58,464 bases of DNA from Acinetobacter brisouii (GCF_008993995.1 NZ_BKNN01000013.1:1-58464); one strand, 5' to 3'. Counted from the stretch's first letter, positions 34,542-43,584 are shown. The notes: a model not told the origin generated them from the letters alone. Made by a program: numbers and translations.

Positions 34542-34832
34542 ATGAAACGTTTAGTCCAAGGAATTATTTTAACGGTATCTGCAACTTTAGCCGCTGGTTC
34601 AGTGTTTGCACATCCAAATGACCCACACTATGTGAAAAAGACCGTGACAACCACCGAATGGCGTGTTGGTCATGCTGCACCACCTGCTCATTTTAAACGT
34701 GCGCATGCTGTAGATTACCGCCACTTCAAAAAGTTACCACGTCCAGCACGTCATCAACAGTGGTATAAAGTCGACCATAAATATGTCTTGATCAACACCA
34801 ACAACCATCATGTCGTTAAAGTCGTTCATTAA
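34542..34832 (+). CDS. RcnB-family periplasmic protein
   Basis: A 96-residue protein with a clear signal peptide ending near AAGSVFA, then a His-rich mature part. The spacing of TEWRVGHAAPP, PRPARHQQWYKVDHKYVLI and the final VVKVVH fits the RcnB family, where members help nickel/cobalt balance. Which metal this protein sees is unknown. GGAG lies seven bases before the chosen ATG; an in-frame GTG four codons earlier is less likely. Confidence 0.78.
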   Translation: MKRLVQGIILTVSATLAAGSVFAHPNDPHYVKKTVTTTEWRVGHAAPPAHFKRAHAVDYRHFKKLPRPARHQQWYKVDHKYVLINTNNHHVVKVVH

Positions 34833-34850
34833 TTATCTATCTAAAAAAAT

Positions 34851-34882
34851 AAAAACAGGGTGCATATGCACCCTGTTTTTTT
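34851..34882. terminator. Bidirectional terminator, rcnB-like gene / adhP
   Basis: A perfect 30-base palindrome (AAAAACAGGGTGCAT and its complement) flanked by A and T runs lies between two convergent genes. Confidence 0.92.
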
Positions 34883-34887
34883 ATGGC

Positions 34888-35919
34888 TTAAAGTGCTAAA
34901 TCAATCACAATACGACCATCAATTTTGCCATGTTCCATGCGCTCAAAAATATCATTAATATTTTCGAGTGGCTCAACACTGATATGTGCCTTCACTTTAC
35001 CACGCGCTGCAATATCCAGAGCTTCTTTCAAATCTAGACGTGTTCCAACAATCGAACCGCGTACAGTAATGCCATCTAATACCATATCAAAAATAGACAG
35101 ATCAAACTTACCTGGAGGTAAGCCATTAAGCACCATCGTACCGCCACGACGTACAATAGCAACCGCCTGCTCAAAGGCTTTCGGAGAAACTGCCGTCACT
35201 AACACACCATGACAGCCATCTCCTGTGGCTTTCATCACCTCATCTTTGACATTCACTTTGAGCGCATGAATTGCAACATCTGCACCCAGTTCTTTTGCCA
35301 AATCAAGTTTGGAATCATCCACATCAATTGCGACAACATTGAAGCCCATTGTTTTAGCATATTGCACCGCAACATGTCCCAAACCCCCAATTCCTGAAAT
35401 TGCGACCCAATTCCCCGTCTTGGCTTCTGTCATTTTTAGACCTTTATAGACAGTTACGCCAGCACATAAAATTGGTGCAATTTCCAATAAATCTACACCT
35501 TCTGGAATTACACCGACATAATCACCATCAGCAAGGCAATACTCCGCAAAGCTGCCATTGACGGAGTAGCCTGAGTTTTGCTGTTCTTTACACAAGGTTT
35601 CCCAGCCCGCATAACAATGATCACAATGCCCACAAGCTGAATATAGCCATGGAATTCCAACTTTATCCCCCACTTTGAGATGTGAAATTCCTTCACCAAT
35701 TTCTATCACTTCACCAACACCTTCATGCCCAGGAATAAACGGAACAGTTGGTTTAATCGGCCAGTCACCATGCATGGCATGAAGATCGGTATGACATACA
35801 CCTGTGGCAATCACTTTGACCAGTACTTTACCAGCACTGACTTTTGGAATAGCGACCTCTTGGATTTCTAAGGGTTGATTAAATGCTGTGACAACAGCAG
35901 CTTTCATTGTGCTTCCCAT
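34888..35919 (-). CDS. adhP: Zinc-dependent alcohol dehydrogenase AdhP
   Basis: A 343-residue medium-chain alcohol dehydrogenase of the propanol-preferring type. Catalytic zinc ligands occur in [14 protein letters not shown] and GHEGVGE; the four-cysteine structural zinc loop is [15 protein letters not shown]; the NAD-binding [13 protein letters not shown] follows. The start MGSTMKAAV is chosen because AAGGAA sits eight bases upstream; a longer in-frame extension lacks a ribosome-binding site. A Fur-like box lies about 50 bases upstream, unusual for this enzyme. Confidence 0.93.
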   Translation of the reverse strand: MGSTMKAAVVTAFNQPLEIQEVAIPKVSAGKVLVKVIATGVCHTDLHAMHGDWPIKPTVPFIPGHEGVGEVIEIGEGISHLKVGDKVGIPWLYSACGHCDHCYAGWETLCKEQQNSGYSVNGSFAEYCLADGDYVGVIPEGVDLLEIAPILCAGVTVYKGLKMTEAKTGNWVAISGIGGLGHVAVQYAKTMGFNVVAIDVDDSKLDLAKELGADVAIHALKVNVKDEVMKATGDGCHGVLVTAVSPKAFEQAVAIVRRGGTMVLNGLPPGKFDLSIFDMVLDGITVRGSIVGTRLDLKEALDIAARGKVKAHISVEPLENINDIFERMEHGKIDGRIVIDLAL

Positions 35920-35968
35920 GTTATTTTCCTTATTATTGCATTGATCAAGAATGTTGACAGTTTTCAAT

Positions 35969-35987
35969 AAACTTAATAATCATTCTC
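35969..35987 (+). promoter_or_regulatory. Fur-like box upstream of adhP
   Basis: It matches the Fur consensus at 13 of 19 positions, with an unbroken AATAATCATT followed by CTC, and its 3' flank continues with ATT, a pattern common in Fur boxes. It is 50 bases upstream of the adhP start. Confidence 0.5.
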
Positions 35988-36141
35988 ATTAATAAACTAA
36001 GGTAATTTAGGTAGGTATTTGGTAGGTTTTATATAAATAATCTCAGATTAACGCATTTGAAATCTTTTTTTAAATAAAATACTTAGCTCAATGAACCATG
36101 TTTTAATACATCATCAATAAGATTTTAAAATTAGATAAAGT

Positions 36142-36585
36142 ATGCAACTCATTATTTTTATTGGAATTCAGGCATCAGGGAAATCTACATTTTACCAACA
36201 ATATTTTTATCATACCCATTTGCGTATTAATTTAGGCATGTTGAAAACTCGGCATCGGGAAAAATTGATTTTTGAAGCTTGTCTCGCCTCTAAAACAAAA
36301 TGTGTGATTGATAACACTAATGTTTCTGCTGAAGATCGTGCTCGATATATCCATCAAGCTAAACAAGCAGGGTTTCAAATCATTGCCTATTATTTTCAAA
36401 CTTCTCTAGAAGGTGCTTTAACACGCAATCTGCAACGTCAAGGTAAAGCTCTTATTCCTGAAAAAGGCGTGCGAGCCACACATCAACGTTTACAAGCACC
36501 TCAGTTGAGTGAAGGATTTGACGAAATTTATCAGGTACAAATCAGCAGCACTGAGGGAAAATTTTCGATTCAGTATCAAGATTAA
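36142..36585 (+). CDS. Small P-loop kinase (polynucleotide kinase-like)
   Basis: A 147-residue P-loop ATPase. The Walker A motif GIQASGKST is at residues 8-16; VIDNTNVSAEDRARYI is the Asp-Asn-Thr motif typical of PNK/zeta-toxin-like small kinases. The substrate is unknown. It is single, with four bases of overlap to the convergent downstream gene. Confidence 0.75.
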   Translation: MQLIIFIGIQASGKSTFYQQYFYHTHLRINLGMLKTRHREKLIFEACLASKTKCVIDNTNVSAEDRARYIHQAKQAGFQIIAYYFQTSLEGALTRNLQRQGKALIPEKGVRATHQRLQAPQLSEGFDEIYQVQISSTEGKFSIQYQD

Positions 36586-36890
36586 TCATTTTTTTGCAGA
36601 TTGCGCCATATTTTAAATGCAGCCAACATGGCATTTTGTTCTTCTAAAGTCGTTGCGTATTGTTCCACAAATGAAAAATCACCACGAAAAACAGCAGCCA
36701 CAATTTGTTTGGCAATCTCCACTATACTTTCTCGTCCCTGTTGCTGATACGCTTGTTGCTGTGCTTGTGTCAGGTGCAAATCCCAGTTATAGGTTGCTGC
36801 ACTATTATCCACACTGACGCTTAAATAGAGTTGATCTTGATTCTGATATAGTTCCCAAAAATGAGGTTCGATTTCAATAAGTTTCATCAT
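36582..36890 (-). CDS. Conserved-looking hypothetical protein
   Basis: A 102-residue acidic, soluble protein, without signal peptide or membrane segment. It starts MKLIEIEPHFWELYQNQDQL and is predicted to contain beta strands followed by helices rich in Gln/Ala. A ribosome-binding AGG stands eight bases before the ATG. I do not recognise a family. It is convergent with the kinase. Confidence 0.6.
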   Translation of the reverse strand: MMKLIEIEPHFWELYQNQDQLYLSVSVDNSAATYNWDLHLTQAQQQAYQQQGRESIVEIAKQIVAAVFRGDFSFVEQYATTLEEQNAMLAAFKIWRNLQKND

Positions 36891-37012
36891 GTTTAACCTG
36901 ACAGCATAGACTTCTCTTATACCATAAAATAAGACAAATTCAGGCTCGACCTTGGAATAAGCCTTTTAAATTTTACACAATACCGCCTGATTCACCAGTA
37001 TAGTCAAACCGT

Positions 37013-37296
37013 TTAATTACCCATACACTCATTAAAGAAACGACTAAAAAGCTGATCTATTGAGTTAACCAACCATTTTTTCCTTTTTACTTTCACCCAT
37101 GCCCACATTTTTTCAATAGGATTAAGGTCAGGACTATAAGGTGGTAACTAAAGTATTTGATGCCTATGTTGGGTTAATAGATCTTGTATATCTTGTCGTT
37201 TATGGGAGACTGCATTGTCCATGACAATTATACTATTCGAGGGTAATTCTGGTCATAAAAACTTATCTACCCACAGACCGTTATAGCTGATTTTTC
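37013..37296 (-). pseudogene. IS630-family transposase remnant with in-frame stops
   Basis: The minus strand encodes the last about 95 residues of an IS630 (Tc1/mariner-like) transposase: SIIVMDNAVSHKRQDI, then LPPYSPDLNPIEKMWAWVK, including the third DDE acid. Two stops interrupt the frame: TGA after DKFL and TAG before LPPYSP (where a tryptophan, TGG, is usual). The remnant begins right after the cdh stop, so the element has been truncated there. The region 36891-37012 shows nothing else clear. Confidence 0.85.
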
Positions 37297-38055
37297 CTAA
37301 AATGTCTGATGCGTAATCGTACAATGTGTATCCTGAATTTCTTCAATAGAACCTTTATTTAACTCAGTTAGATCAAGCTGTGTTGCAAGCAAAATAGCTT
37401 CGCCTTGTGAAATAGAGACCATTCCCAGTCCATATTTTTCCATGCTTTCTTTTTGCTGTGTCTGTACATACTGCCACAAGGTTAAAAATGGACTTTGTGC
37501 TGCAAGTTGCTGTAAAGAAATACGTTTTGCAATATAGCGATGACCCAAAATTTTCTCAGGTAATGGCTGCCATTGGTCACTGATTTGAGAGCGATACTGT
37601 TGCAAGGTTTTATAAACATCTGAACGTAAACAAGATGAATGGATATGCAACTGATCTTGCGTTCGACCAAATTTAGAATTCACGGTAAAAGACAAATAAG
37701 CAGGATCAATTTTTTGATTATGCTGTTGGTCTAAAATGTCACGGTGCTGCCACGCCTTTTCAAAATAATTCGGTATATTCATTTGCAACAGCTTTTTATC
37801 CTCAATACCACGCACCCTTTGGGTTGGAATAATCAGTGTTTGTACTGGCCCATGAATATCGCGTAACACGATATAATCGGGCTGCATAACCAAACAATCC
37901 TTTTTCTTGTCCTGCGGCGTTCCACAACGCTCATGCACAATTTCCCATAAGATATTGCGCTTGTGATCGACATAATTTAATGTTTGGCAACCTGCAATGA
38001 ATAAGATGACGACACCCAATAGGGTGAATGCAGATTGGCGTAAATTAAAACTCAA
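37297..38055 (-). CDS. cdh: CDP-diacylglycerol pyrophosphatase Cdh
   Basis: A 252-residue HIT-like hydrolase that splits CDP-diacylglycerol to CMP and phosphatidate. It matches E. coli Cdh along its length: VLRDIHGPVQTLIIPT, AWQHRD, SFTVNSKFGRTQDQLHIHSSC (HxH core) and YGLGMV. An N-terminal hydrophobic stretch ending in a lipobox-like LFIAGC suggests a lipoprotein or membrane anchor facing the periplasm. The start is TTG, with GAGGA eight bases upstream, overlapping the PLD stop by 11 bases. It is the last gene of the TonB-linked operon. Confidence 0.88.
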   Translation of the reverse strand: MSFNLRQSAFTLLGVVILFIAGCQTLNYVDHKRNILWEIVHERCGTPQDKKKDCLVMQPDYIVLRDIHGPVQTLIIPTQRVRGIEDKKLLQMNIPNYFEKAWQHRDILDQQHNQKIDPAYLSFTVNSKFGRTQDQLHIHSSCLRSDVYKTLQQYRSQISDQWQPLPEKILGHRYIAKRISLQQLAAQSPFLTLWQYVQTQQKESMEKYGLGMVSISQGEAILLATQLDLTELNKGSIEEIQDTHCTITHQTF

Positions 38056-39316
38056 CAGACAATTCCTCTTTTGCAGGATTTATAGGTCGATATTCACGCT
38101 GAACCTGCAATAATTCAGCATAAGTACTATTCCATAATTGCTGATACAGCTGATCTAAACGACGTGCCATTGTGACATCATTTAAAACCAACTCAAGGTT
38201 TCGAGAATGATCAAAATATCCACCTTGCCAGTTAGAGGTCCCGACCCAAGCAATCTTTTGATCAATCACCATATATTTGCTATGTACCACCCGAGAAAAT
38301 GGAATAAAACCGTCTTTGCTTTTTGGAATAGTCACAATTTTGACTTCAACATTTGGCACCAATGCCAAACTTTTTAACCATGCAAGGTCAGGTTGTTTCA
38401 GGTTCCAGTTTGAAACCATCAGCTTGATCTGTACCCCTCTTGCTGCCGCTGCACGCAAGCTATTGTCAATCAACCCATAAAATTGACGTTTCCCCGAATC
38501 ACTATATTGTAACGGCGCATACTGCATCACCTGAATTTCAATTGTATTTTTAGCCTGCTGAATTAATTTTGGAAAAGCTTGTTGCGTGTCAATCGTCTGT
38601 TCAGGTGTAACTTCGGCTGGACTTGCAAGCAATGCATGCGCTGCTAAAGGCAAGGGTAATTGGGTATGCTGCTGAATGCGTGGTAACGCTATATTCTGGA
38701 CAAGACGTTGTTGGTTTTCCCAATCCATCGTGAAAATATCCTGAATCTGCTGAACCGTATTTTTGTCGGTAATACGCAAGCCTGTTTCATGGATATGACG
38801 AAGCGCTCGCCAATCAAAATTTTGACTTCCAACAAAGGCCGTTGTTCCATCAACAATAAAATATTTGGCATGGATAATACCATTTTGAATTTTAGCAAAA
38901 TCCATCTCTTTAAATTCAAGATTCGGAATCGCCTTGATTTGGGCAATTGTTTCTGGATTTGACATCCCAATGCCCTTTTTATCGACCAAAAAGCGAATAT
39001 GAATCCCTCTTGCCCCTGCCCGATGCAAAGCCGCAATCACATCATCTAAATCTGACTTTGGCTGGCTATAAACATAGAACTGAGCGATATCAATATGTTG
39101 CTTTGCTTGATCAAACATTTCACGCCACACAGGTGCAGCACTACGTATATCTGGATTTTCTAATGATGTTTCAACAGGCGGGTTATAAATGAGTTCGAAT
39201 CCTTGAGATTCGACTTTGGCAAAGACAGAACCAATATTTAGCCCCAATATAGCAAAAGCAGCAAGACGGCATAAATGCCGTCTTGCTTTCATCATGTTAA
39301 GCATATTGCTTTTCAT
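38045..39316 (-). CDS. Exported phospholipase D-superfamily protein (two HKD motifs)
   Basis: A 423-residue protein with a signal peptide (ends near GSVFA) and both HKD catalytic motifs: HAKYFIVDGTTAFVGSQNF near residue 150 and HSKYMVIDQKIAWVGTSNW near residue 350. Family reactions include phospholipid hydrolysis, transphosphatidylation and nucleic-acid cleavage. Its substrate is not known, but the co-encoded CDP-diacylglycerol pyrophosphatase points to phospholipids. The start is ambiguous among several ATG codons overlapping the exbB end; the first is given. It is co-transcribed with exbB and cdh through overlaps on both sides. Confidence 0.85.
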   Translation of the reverse strand: MKSNMLNMMKARRHLCRLAAFAILGLNIGSVFAKVESQGFELIYNPPVETSLENPDIRSAAPVWREMFDQAKQHIDIAQFYVYSQPKSDLDDVIAALHRAGARGIHIRFLVDKKGIGMSNPETIAQIKAIPNLEFKEMDFAKIQNGIIHAKYFIVDGTTAFVGSQNFDWRALRHIHETGLRITDKNTVQQIQDIFTMDWENQQRLVQNIALPRIQQHTQLPLPLAAHALLASPAEVTPEQTIDTQQAFPKLIQQAKNTIEIQVMQYAPLQYSDSGKRQFYGLIDNSLRAAAARGVQIKLMVSNWNLKQPDLAWLKSLALVPNVEVKIVTIPKSKDGFIPFSRVVHSKYMVIDQKIAWVGTSNWQGGYFDHSRNLELVLNDVTMARRLDQLYQQLWNSTYAELLQVQREYRPINPAKEELSVEF

Positions 39317-39920
39317 CCACGATCTTTACATTTTTGGTTGAGGTTGCTTTTAGGTCTTTGTCCGCATTAATCAATAACACCTTGAACAGCTCTGTAATTT
39401 TTTCAATACGGCTACCTAAAAAGTTATTGGCAACAAGTGCAACCAAAGCAATTGCAATCCCTAAACCTGTTGCATACAGCGCAGTTCCCATACCAGCAGA
39501 GACTTTACTCGGGTCTGACACACCAGACGCAGCCAAGGCACTAAAAGTGTCAATAATCCCCATAATTGTACCCAACAATCCCAATAAAGGCGCTGCCGTC
39601 ACAATCGTTTCTAAAATCCAGATCCCACGGTTTAAAAGCCCCTTGCTCTGTAAATATTGCTTTTCTAATAAATCTGTACGTTCTGTTTCTGAACGTGGCA
39701 CAGATTTTAAGAAAGGCTCAATCATTTGATAAGCGGGATTATTTGCCTTTTTCTCAGACAAGGTATCTAGCTTACTTTTTTCTAAAGCATCATTCACGAT
39801 ACGCGTTTGTTTTAAGGTGTATGTGAAATAAATTGCTCGCTCAACAAAAATAATGCAAAGCAAAATCAAAGAAGCATACATAGCATAGAAAATAATATTA
39901 TGAATCAATTCAGCGTTCAT
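39297..39920 (-). CDS. exbB: TonB-system proton channel subunit ExbB
   Basis: A 207-residue inner-membrane protein of the MotA/TolQ/ExbB family. Three hydrophobic segments are visible (about 9-29, 105-130 and 148-170), with the conserved PLLGLLGTIMGIIDTF turn and a following GIAIALVALVANNF helix. It powers TonB together with ExbD. Here it is placed after the receptor gene, not beside exbD. A good GGAGG ribosome-binding site lies upstream, 12 bases after the receptor stop. Confidence 0.9.
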   Translation of the reverse strand: MNAELIHNIIFYAMYASLILLCIIFVERAIYFTYTLKQTRIVNDALEKSKLDTLSEKKANNPAYQMIEPFLKSVPRSETERTDLLEKQYLQSKGLLNRGIWILETIVTAAPLLGLLGTIMGIIDTFSALAASGVSDPSKVSAGMGTALYATGLGIAIALVALVANNFLGSRIEKITELFKVLLINADKDLKATSTKNVKIVDEKQYA

Positions 39921-39932
39921 TTTATCGCCTCC

Positions 39933-42215
39933 TTAAAATTTTGCAGACAGTGAAGCGACATAAGTACGGTCTTCACCAATAGTGTAATAAGCAGTATTGG
40001 TCTGTGTTTTGCTAGCGCCTGCGGCATTGGTATAATTAATTGTGCCTGCCGTAATTGGTGAGCTAATTGCTGCTATATATTCTTTGTTAAAGACGTTATT
40101 GATCCCAAATCTGAAGGTTACGTCACTCACTGCTTTGGTATTCACAGGGAAATGGTAGCCCGCAGCCAAGTCAAATACGGTACGTCCACCGATTTGTTCA
40201 TTGTTGGTCATATCACCATAAAATGAGCTGAGATAACGGCCAGTAAAGTTTCCATAATAACGACCGTCGTCATAGCCTAATGTCGCTGTCAATGCGTTCT
40301 TGGATGAACCAGGAACTTGCTTTCCTTCCGTTGGCAAAGAAACACCATAAGCGCGAATATTGTCTTGTTGCTTCGCATCGGTATAACTATAAGATAAATA
40401 ATAATTAAAGTTATAAGGCAGATTTCCGCTCCACTCGAACTCAACACCTTTGGTTTCGACCTTACCGACATTGATCATTTCATAATCACCATCTACAGTA
40501 CGGCTCGATAATTGGCGATTTTTATAATTCATATAAAATGCTGTGGCACTAAACAGCATATCTTTTGTTTGGAAGCGATAACCTAGCTCATTGTTCCATG
40601 TAATTTCAGGATCTAATGAAAGAGAATCGCCTGAGTTATACAGCACATAGTTCTGTGGCGTACGCATATTTTTCGACAGGTTATAGAAGATTTGGCTTGA
40701 ATTTCCTAACTTATATTGTGCACTAAAGTTAGGTAACCATTCGTGATAAGTCGCTTCACGCTTTTCTGCTTTTATACCCAAAGCACCACGGTTATCACCC
40801 TTGCGCTGTACATATTCATAAGATAAGCCGCCAACCAAATTCAAAGCAGGTGTTACTGTCCATGTGTCTTGCGCCCAGACACGTTGTGCTGGTGTTGTGG
40901 TGAATTGATTACGACCTTGGATCACCGTACCATTGGTATCTGTTAGCACATTATTGGCATCATCTGCCCAAACCGTACTAGGCGTGTTATCACCATTAAG
41001 CGCAATATAGGGCTGCGTTTGGCGTTGACGTGCTTTTTCATACCAATAACCGAATGTTGCACTATGCTGGTCATTAATATTCCAATTCAGTTTTGTCGTG
41101 ATTCCAGGACGCCATGTTTGTGTCCAAGAAGGACGCCAATACTTGGTTGCGGCTGAAGAGGATGTCGGAAATCCTGTCAGATTATAATTGCCTGCATTGT
41201 TATCATTATTTGCAAGTACATAAGATTGACCATTACCAGCCCCACCATTACCCCAATAATAATAAGGCTGAATCATGAGATTTAGGTTATCTGTTAAAAC
41301 CAGTTTTTGTGTAAAACTTATGGTTAGGTTTTCAAACGGATTACGTGCAAGCCCATAATATCTACTATTTTTTATATTGGTTGAATAATCTGCCTGATGA
41401 CCCGTTGTACCCTCTGCATTTTCAGCGGTATCATAATCTTTTTTCGAAATCGTATTATAACTATAATTATTCTGCTTATTATATTTAACAATCAGATTAC
41501 TACTATTTCCATTATCTGCCTCATATAGAGCAGCCATTTCAAGTTTGTTATTTTTTAAATCTCCCTCCCCCTTCCATTTATCTGCTTCTGTATTTGATGC
41601 AGAGATCCATGCACTAAAGTTACCAATTTTTCCTGTTTCTAAACGAACAAATGTTTTATATAAATTATTTGAACCAAAAGTTTGTTCAACATACCCACCC
41701 ATTTTCTTTTCTGGGCGTTTTGTCGTTAAACCGATATTCCCACCACTCGAACCAATATGTGGGCCATCCGCTTCTGAAGAACCCTGAGTTACAAAAACAG
41801 AATCAATATTTTCCGAATCGCCCAAAAGGTTTGGATAAACAGCATAGTTACCCGAGTCATTTACAGGGATCCCATCAGCAGATAAACCAATCTGATCTGC
41901 ACTCATACCACGCATGGTATAACTTAAACCTGAAATACCAGATGAATCGGTACTGGAAACTTGCAACCCAGGTACATTCTTAATTTTATCTATGGCATTA
42001 CCAATTCCAGGATCTTTATCCAAAGCTTCTTTTGTGACGGTAGAACGGGCTTTTGGTGTATCTTCTATCACCATTTTACCACCACCTAAAGACTGACCTT
42101 TGACATTAATCAACCCAACATCCGTCGTTGTATTTTCATCTTCCGCATAGACTGACATCGTCGAAAGAACTGTAAGAATAGAAATGCATAAGCGTGTCTT
42201 TTCGAAAAATTTCAT
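39933..42215 (-). CDS. TonB-dependent outer-membrane receptor
   Basis: A 760-residue receptor with a signal peptide ending near SVYA. The plug domain has VPGLQVSSTDSSGISGLSYTMRGMSADQIGLSADGIPV; the 22-stranded barrel ends in the expected aromatic phenylalanine (SLSAKF). The substrate is unknown: the sequence is not one of the siderophore, haem or cobalamin receptors I can recognise. The gene is embedded between tonB and exbB and next to two phospholipid-type hydrolases, so a lipid-derived or organophosphate ligand, or an iron complex of one, is possible. Confidence 0.9.
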   Translation of the reverse strand: MKFFEKTRLCISILTVLSTMSVYAEDENTTTDVGLINVKGQSLGGGKMVIEDTPKARSTVTKEALDKDPGIGNAIDKIKNVPGLQVSSTDSSGISGLSYTMRGMSADQIGLSADGIPVNDSGNYAVYPNLLGDSENIDSVFVTQGSSEADGPHIGSSGGNIGLTTKRPEKKMGGYVEQTFGSNNLYKTFVRLETGKIGNFSAWISASNTEADKWKGEGDLKNNKLEMAALYEADNGNSSNLIVKYNKQNNYSYNTISKKDYDTAENAEGTTGHQADYSTNIKNSRYYGLARNPFENLTISFTQKLVLTDNLNLMIQPYYYWGNGGAGNGQSYVLANNDNNAGNYNLTGFPTSSSAATKYWRPSWTQTWRPGITTKLNWNINDQHSATFGYWYEKARQRQTQPYIALNGDNTPSTVWADDANNVLTDTNGTVIQGRNQFTTTPAQRVWAQDTWTVTPALNLVGGLSYEYVQRKGDNRGALGIKAEKREATYHEWLPNFSAQYKLGNSSQIFYNLSKNMRTPQNYVLYNSGDSLSLDPEITWNNELGYRFQTKDMLFSATAFYMNYKNRQLSSRTVDGDYEMINVGKVETKGVEFEWSGNLPYNFNYYLSYSYTDAKQQDNIRAYGVSLPTEGKQVPGSSKNALTATLGYDDGRYYGNFTGRYLSSFYGDMTNNEQIGGRTVFDLAAGYHFPVNTKAVSDVTFRFGINNVFNKEYIAAISSPITAGTINYTNAAGASKTQTNTAYYTIGEDRTYVASLSAKF

Positions 42216-42233
42216 TTTAGTTTTCCTAAATAG

Positions 42234-43052
42234 CTAAGGTGCTTGATAATTTAGAGTTGCTGTAAATTTCTTAGTATTCGATCCAACAAAAGCATCTGCT
42301 GGGAAAGGTGAAATCTTCTGAATACTTTGTAAACTGTTGGTTGCTGCACGATTCAACAACATACTTTTGGCTTTATTTGAGATTCCTGAACTTAATACTT
42401 TTCCAGAACGATCAACCTCAAGCCAAACCTCAACACTTCCTTCGGGACGTTCCAAAGATGCTTCTCTACCAGTGGGATAGCGTTTTTGTGCTTCTACAGC
42501 ACCACGAACTTTTGCCAAATATGACGCTTCAGCTGAAGCAGAACTGACAGATGCAGTAGGCTTTGGCGCGGGTTCAACTTTCTTGGGTTCAGGTTGTACA
42601 GCAGGTTTCGGTTCAGACTTAGCTTCCGATTTAAGCTCAGGCTTTGTCGCTTCCGTTTTTGTTTCTGGCTTCGGCTCTGACTTTACATCTTGCTGAGGTT
42701 CAGGCTTGGTCTTCTTCTGAACAGGTTGGAGATTATTGACAGGCTTTGGCTTTTGCTCCTCAACCTTTTTAAGTTTAGGTTTTGGCTTAATTTGTTCAAT
42801 TGCAGCTTCAGGTTCAACGGGTGCTGGAAGCGGTGGTGTAGGAACAACAGGCTGAGGCTCTACGGTTTTAGGCATTGGCTCAGCTGGCTTTGGTTCAGGC
42901 AAAGGCTCGGCTAAACTAATTTCGATTGCCTTCTCTTCATATTTTGGCTTTACTTTTAAAATATCTACCGAGCTTAATAGCAATAAGTAAATACCAACCA
43001 ATAATGCAGGAAACCAACTAATGGCATGCCTGTTCCGATAAATTAGCTCCAT
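42234..43052 (-). CDS. tonB: Energy transducer TonB
   Basis: A 272-residue protein, starting MELIYRNRHA: a short cytoplasmic stretch, one membrane helix (about 12-30), a very Pro/Lys/Glu-rich periplasmic spacer of about 150 residues with PKPE and KPEPK repeats, and a C-terminal domain (YLAKVRGAVEAQKRYP, VEVWLEVDRSGKV). The ATG is one base after the exbD stop; an in-frame upstream extension overlapping exbD has no family support. Confidence 0.9.
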   Translation of the reverse strand: MELIYRNRHAISWFPALLVGIYLLLLSSVDILKVKPKYEEKAIEISLAEPLPEPKPAEPMPKTVEPQPVVPTPPLPAPVEPEAAIEQIKPKPKLKKVEEQKPKPVNNLQPVQKKTKPEPQQDVKSEPKPETKTEATKPELKSEAKSEPKPAVQPEPKKVEPAPKPTASVSSASAEASYLAKVRGAVEAQKRYPTGREASLERPEGSVEVWLEVDRSGKVLSSGISNKAKSMLLNRAATNSLQSIQKISPFPADAFVGSNTKKFTATLNYQAP

Positions 43053-43053
43053 A

Positions 43054-43458
43054 TCATTGCTTCCGCGCCGCCAATGAAACAGATGTAAAACCATCTGCAC
43101 GCAAGCGATCCATGACCTTCACCAACTGTTCAACCTCAACCGATTTATCACTATTAATAATGACTGCGGTTTGTGCACCCTTTTGTTTTTGAGCGATTAG
43201 CTGTTGAATCATTTGATCTAAATTAACTTCTTGAGCATCTAACTGAATATGATCAGGAGTTAATGTCACAATTGCTTTATTTTGTGGTTTTAATAATTGT
43301 GCAGTCGTTGCAGAAGGTAATTGTGTTTTTAGACCTTGTGAAGGAATAACATTCAAACTGATTAATACAAAAAATACCAATAAGAACATCATTACATCGA
43401 TCATTGGTATTAATTCTATATGTGGCTTATTCCTTTTTGTATCTTCCCAATAACGCAT
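43054..43458 (-). CDS. exbD: TonB-system subunit ExbD
   Basis: A 134-residue protein with one N-terminal membrane helix. Asp21 in ELIPMIDVMMFLLVFF is the family's essential proton-path aspartate. A periplasmic domain follows, with VTLTPDHIQLDAQEV and VIINSDKSVEVEQLVKVMDRL. It is the first gene of the six-gene operon; two Fur-like sites lie upstream. Confidence 0.9.
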   Translation of the reverse strand: MRYWEDTKRNKPHIELIPMIDVMMFLLVFFVLISLNVIPSQGLKTQLPSATTAQLLKPQNKAIVTLTPDHIQLDAQEVNLDQMIQQLIAQKQKGAQTAVIINSDKSVEVEQLVKVMDRLRADGFTSVSLAARKQ

Positions 43459-43542
43459 AAGTATTTTACCGAACCAATTTACTGATTGAGAAAATCATAA
43501 AGATGCTTTATTACATTTCGGTTAATATTCCTTCACAATAAA

Positions 43543-43584
43543 ATCATTATATTTATCATTAAAAATAAACTGATTATTATTATG
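43543..43584 (-). promoter_or_regulatory. Two Fur-like boxes upstream of the exbD-tonB-receptor operon
   Basis: On the minus strand, 43566-43584 matches the Fur consensus at 14 of 19 positions (CATAATAATAATCAGTTTA). A second site at 43543-43562 contains TAATGATAA. They are 85-130 bases before the exbD start. The surrounding gap of 337 bases is extremely AT-rich, so chance matches are possible. Confidence 0.45.

Noticed and set aside
42265-42914. Repetitive Pro/Lys/Glu codons in tonB suggesting a tandem repeat array
   Set aside because: The repetition is the usual low-complexity periplasmic spacer of TonB; the DNA repeats are irregular.
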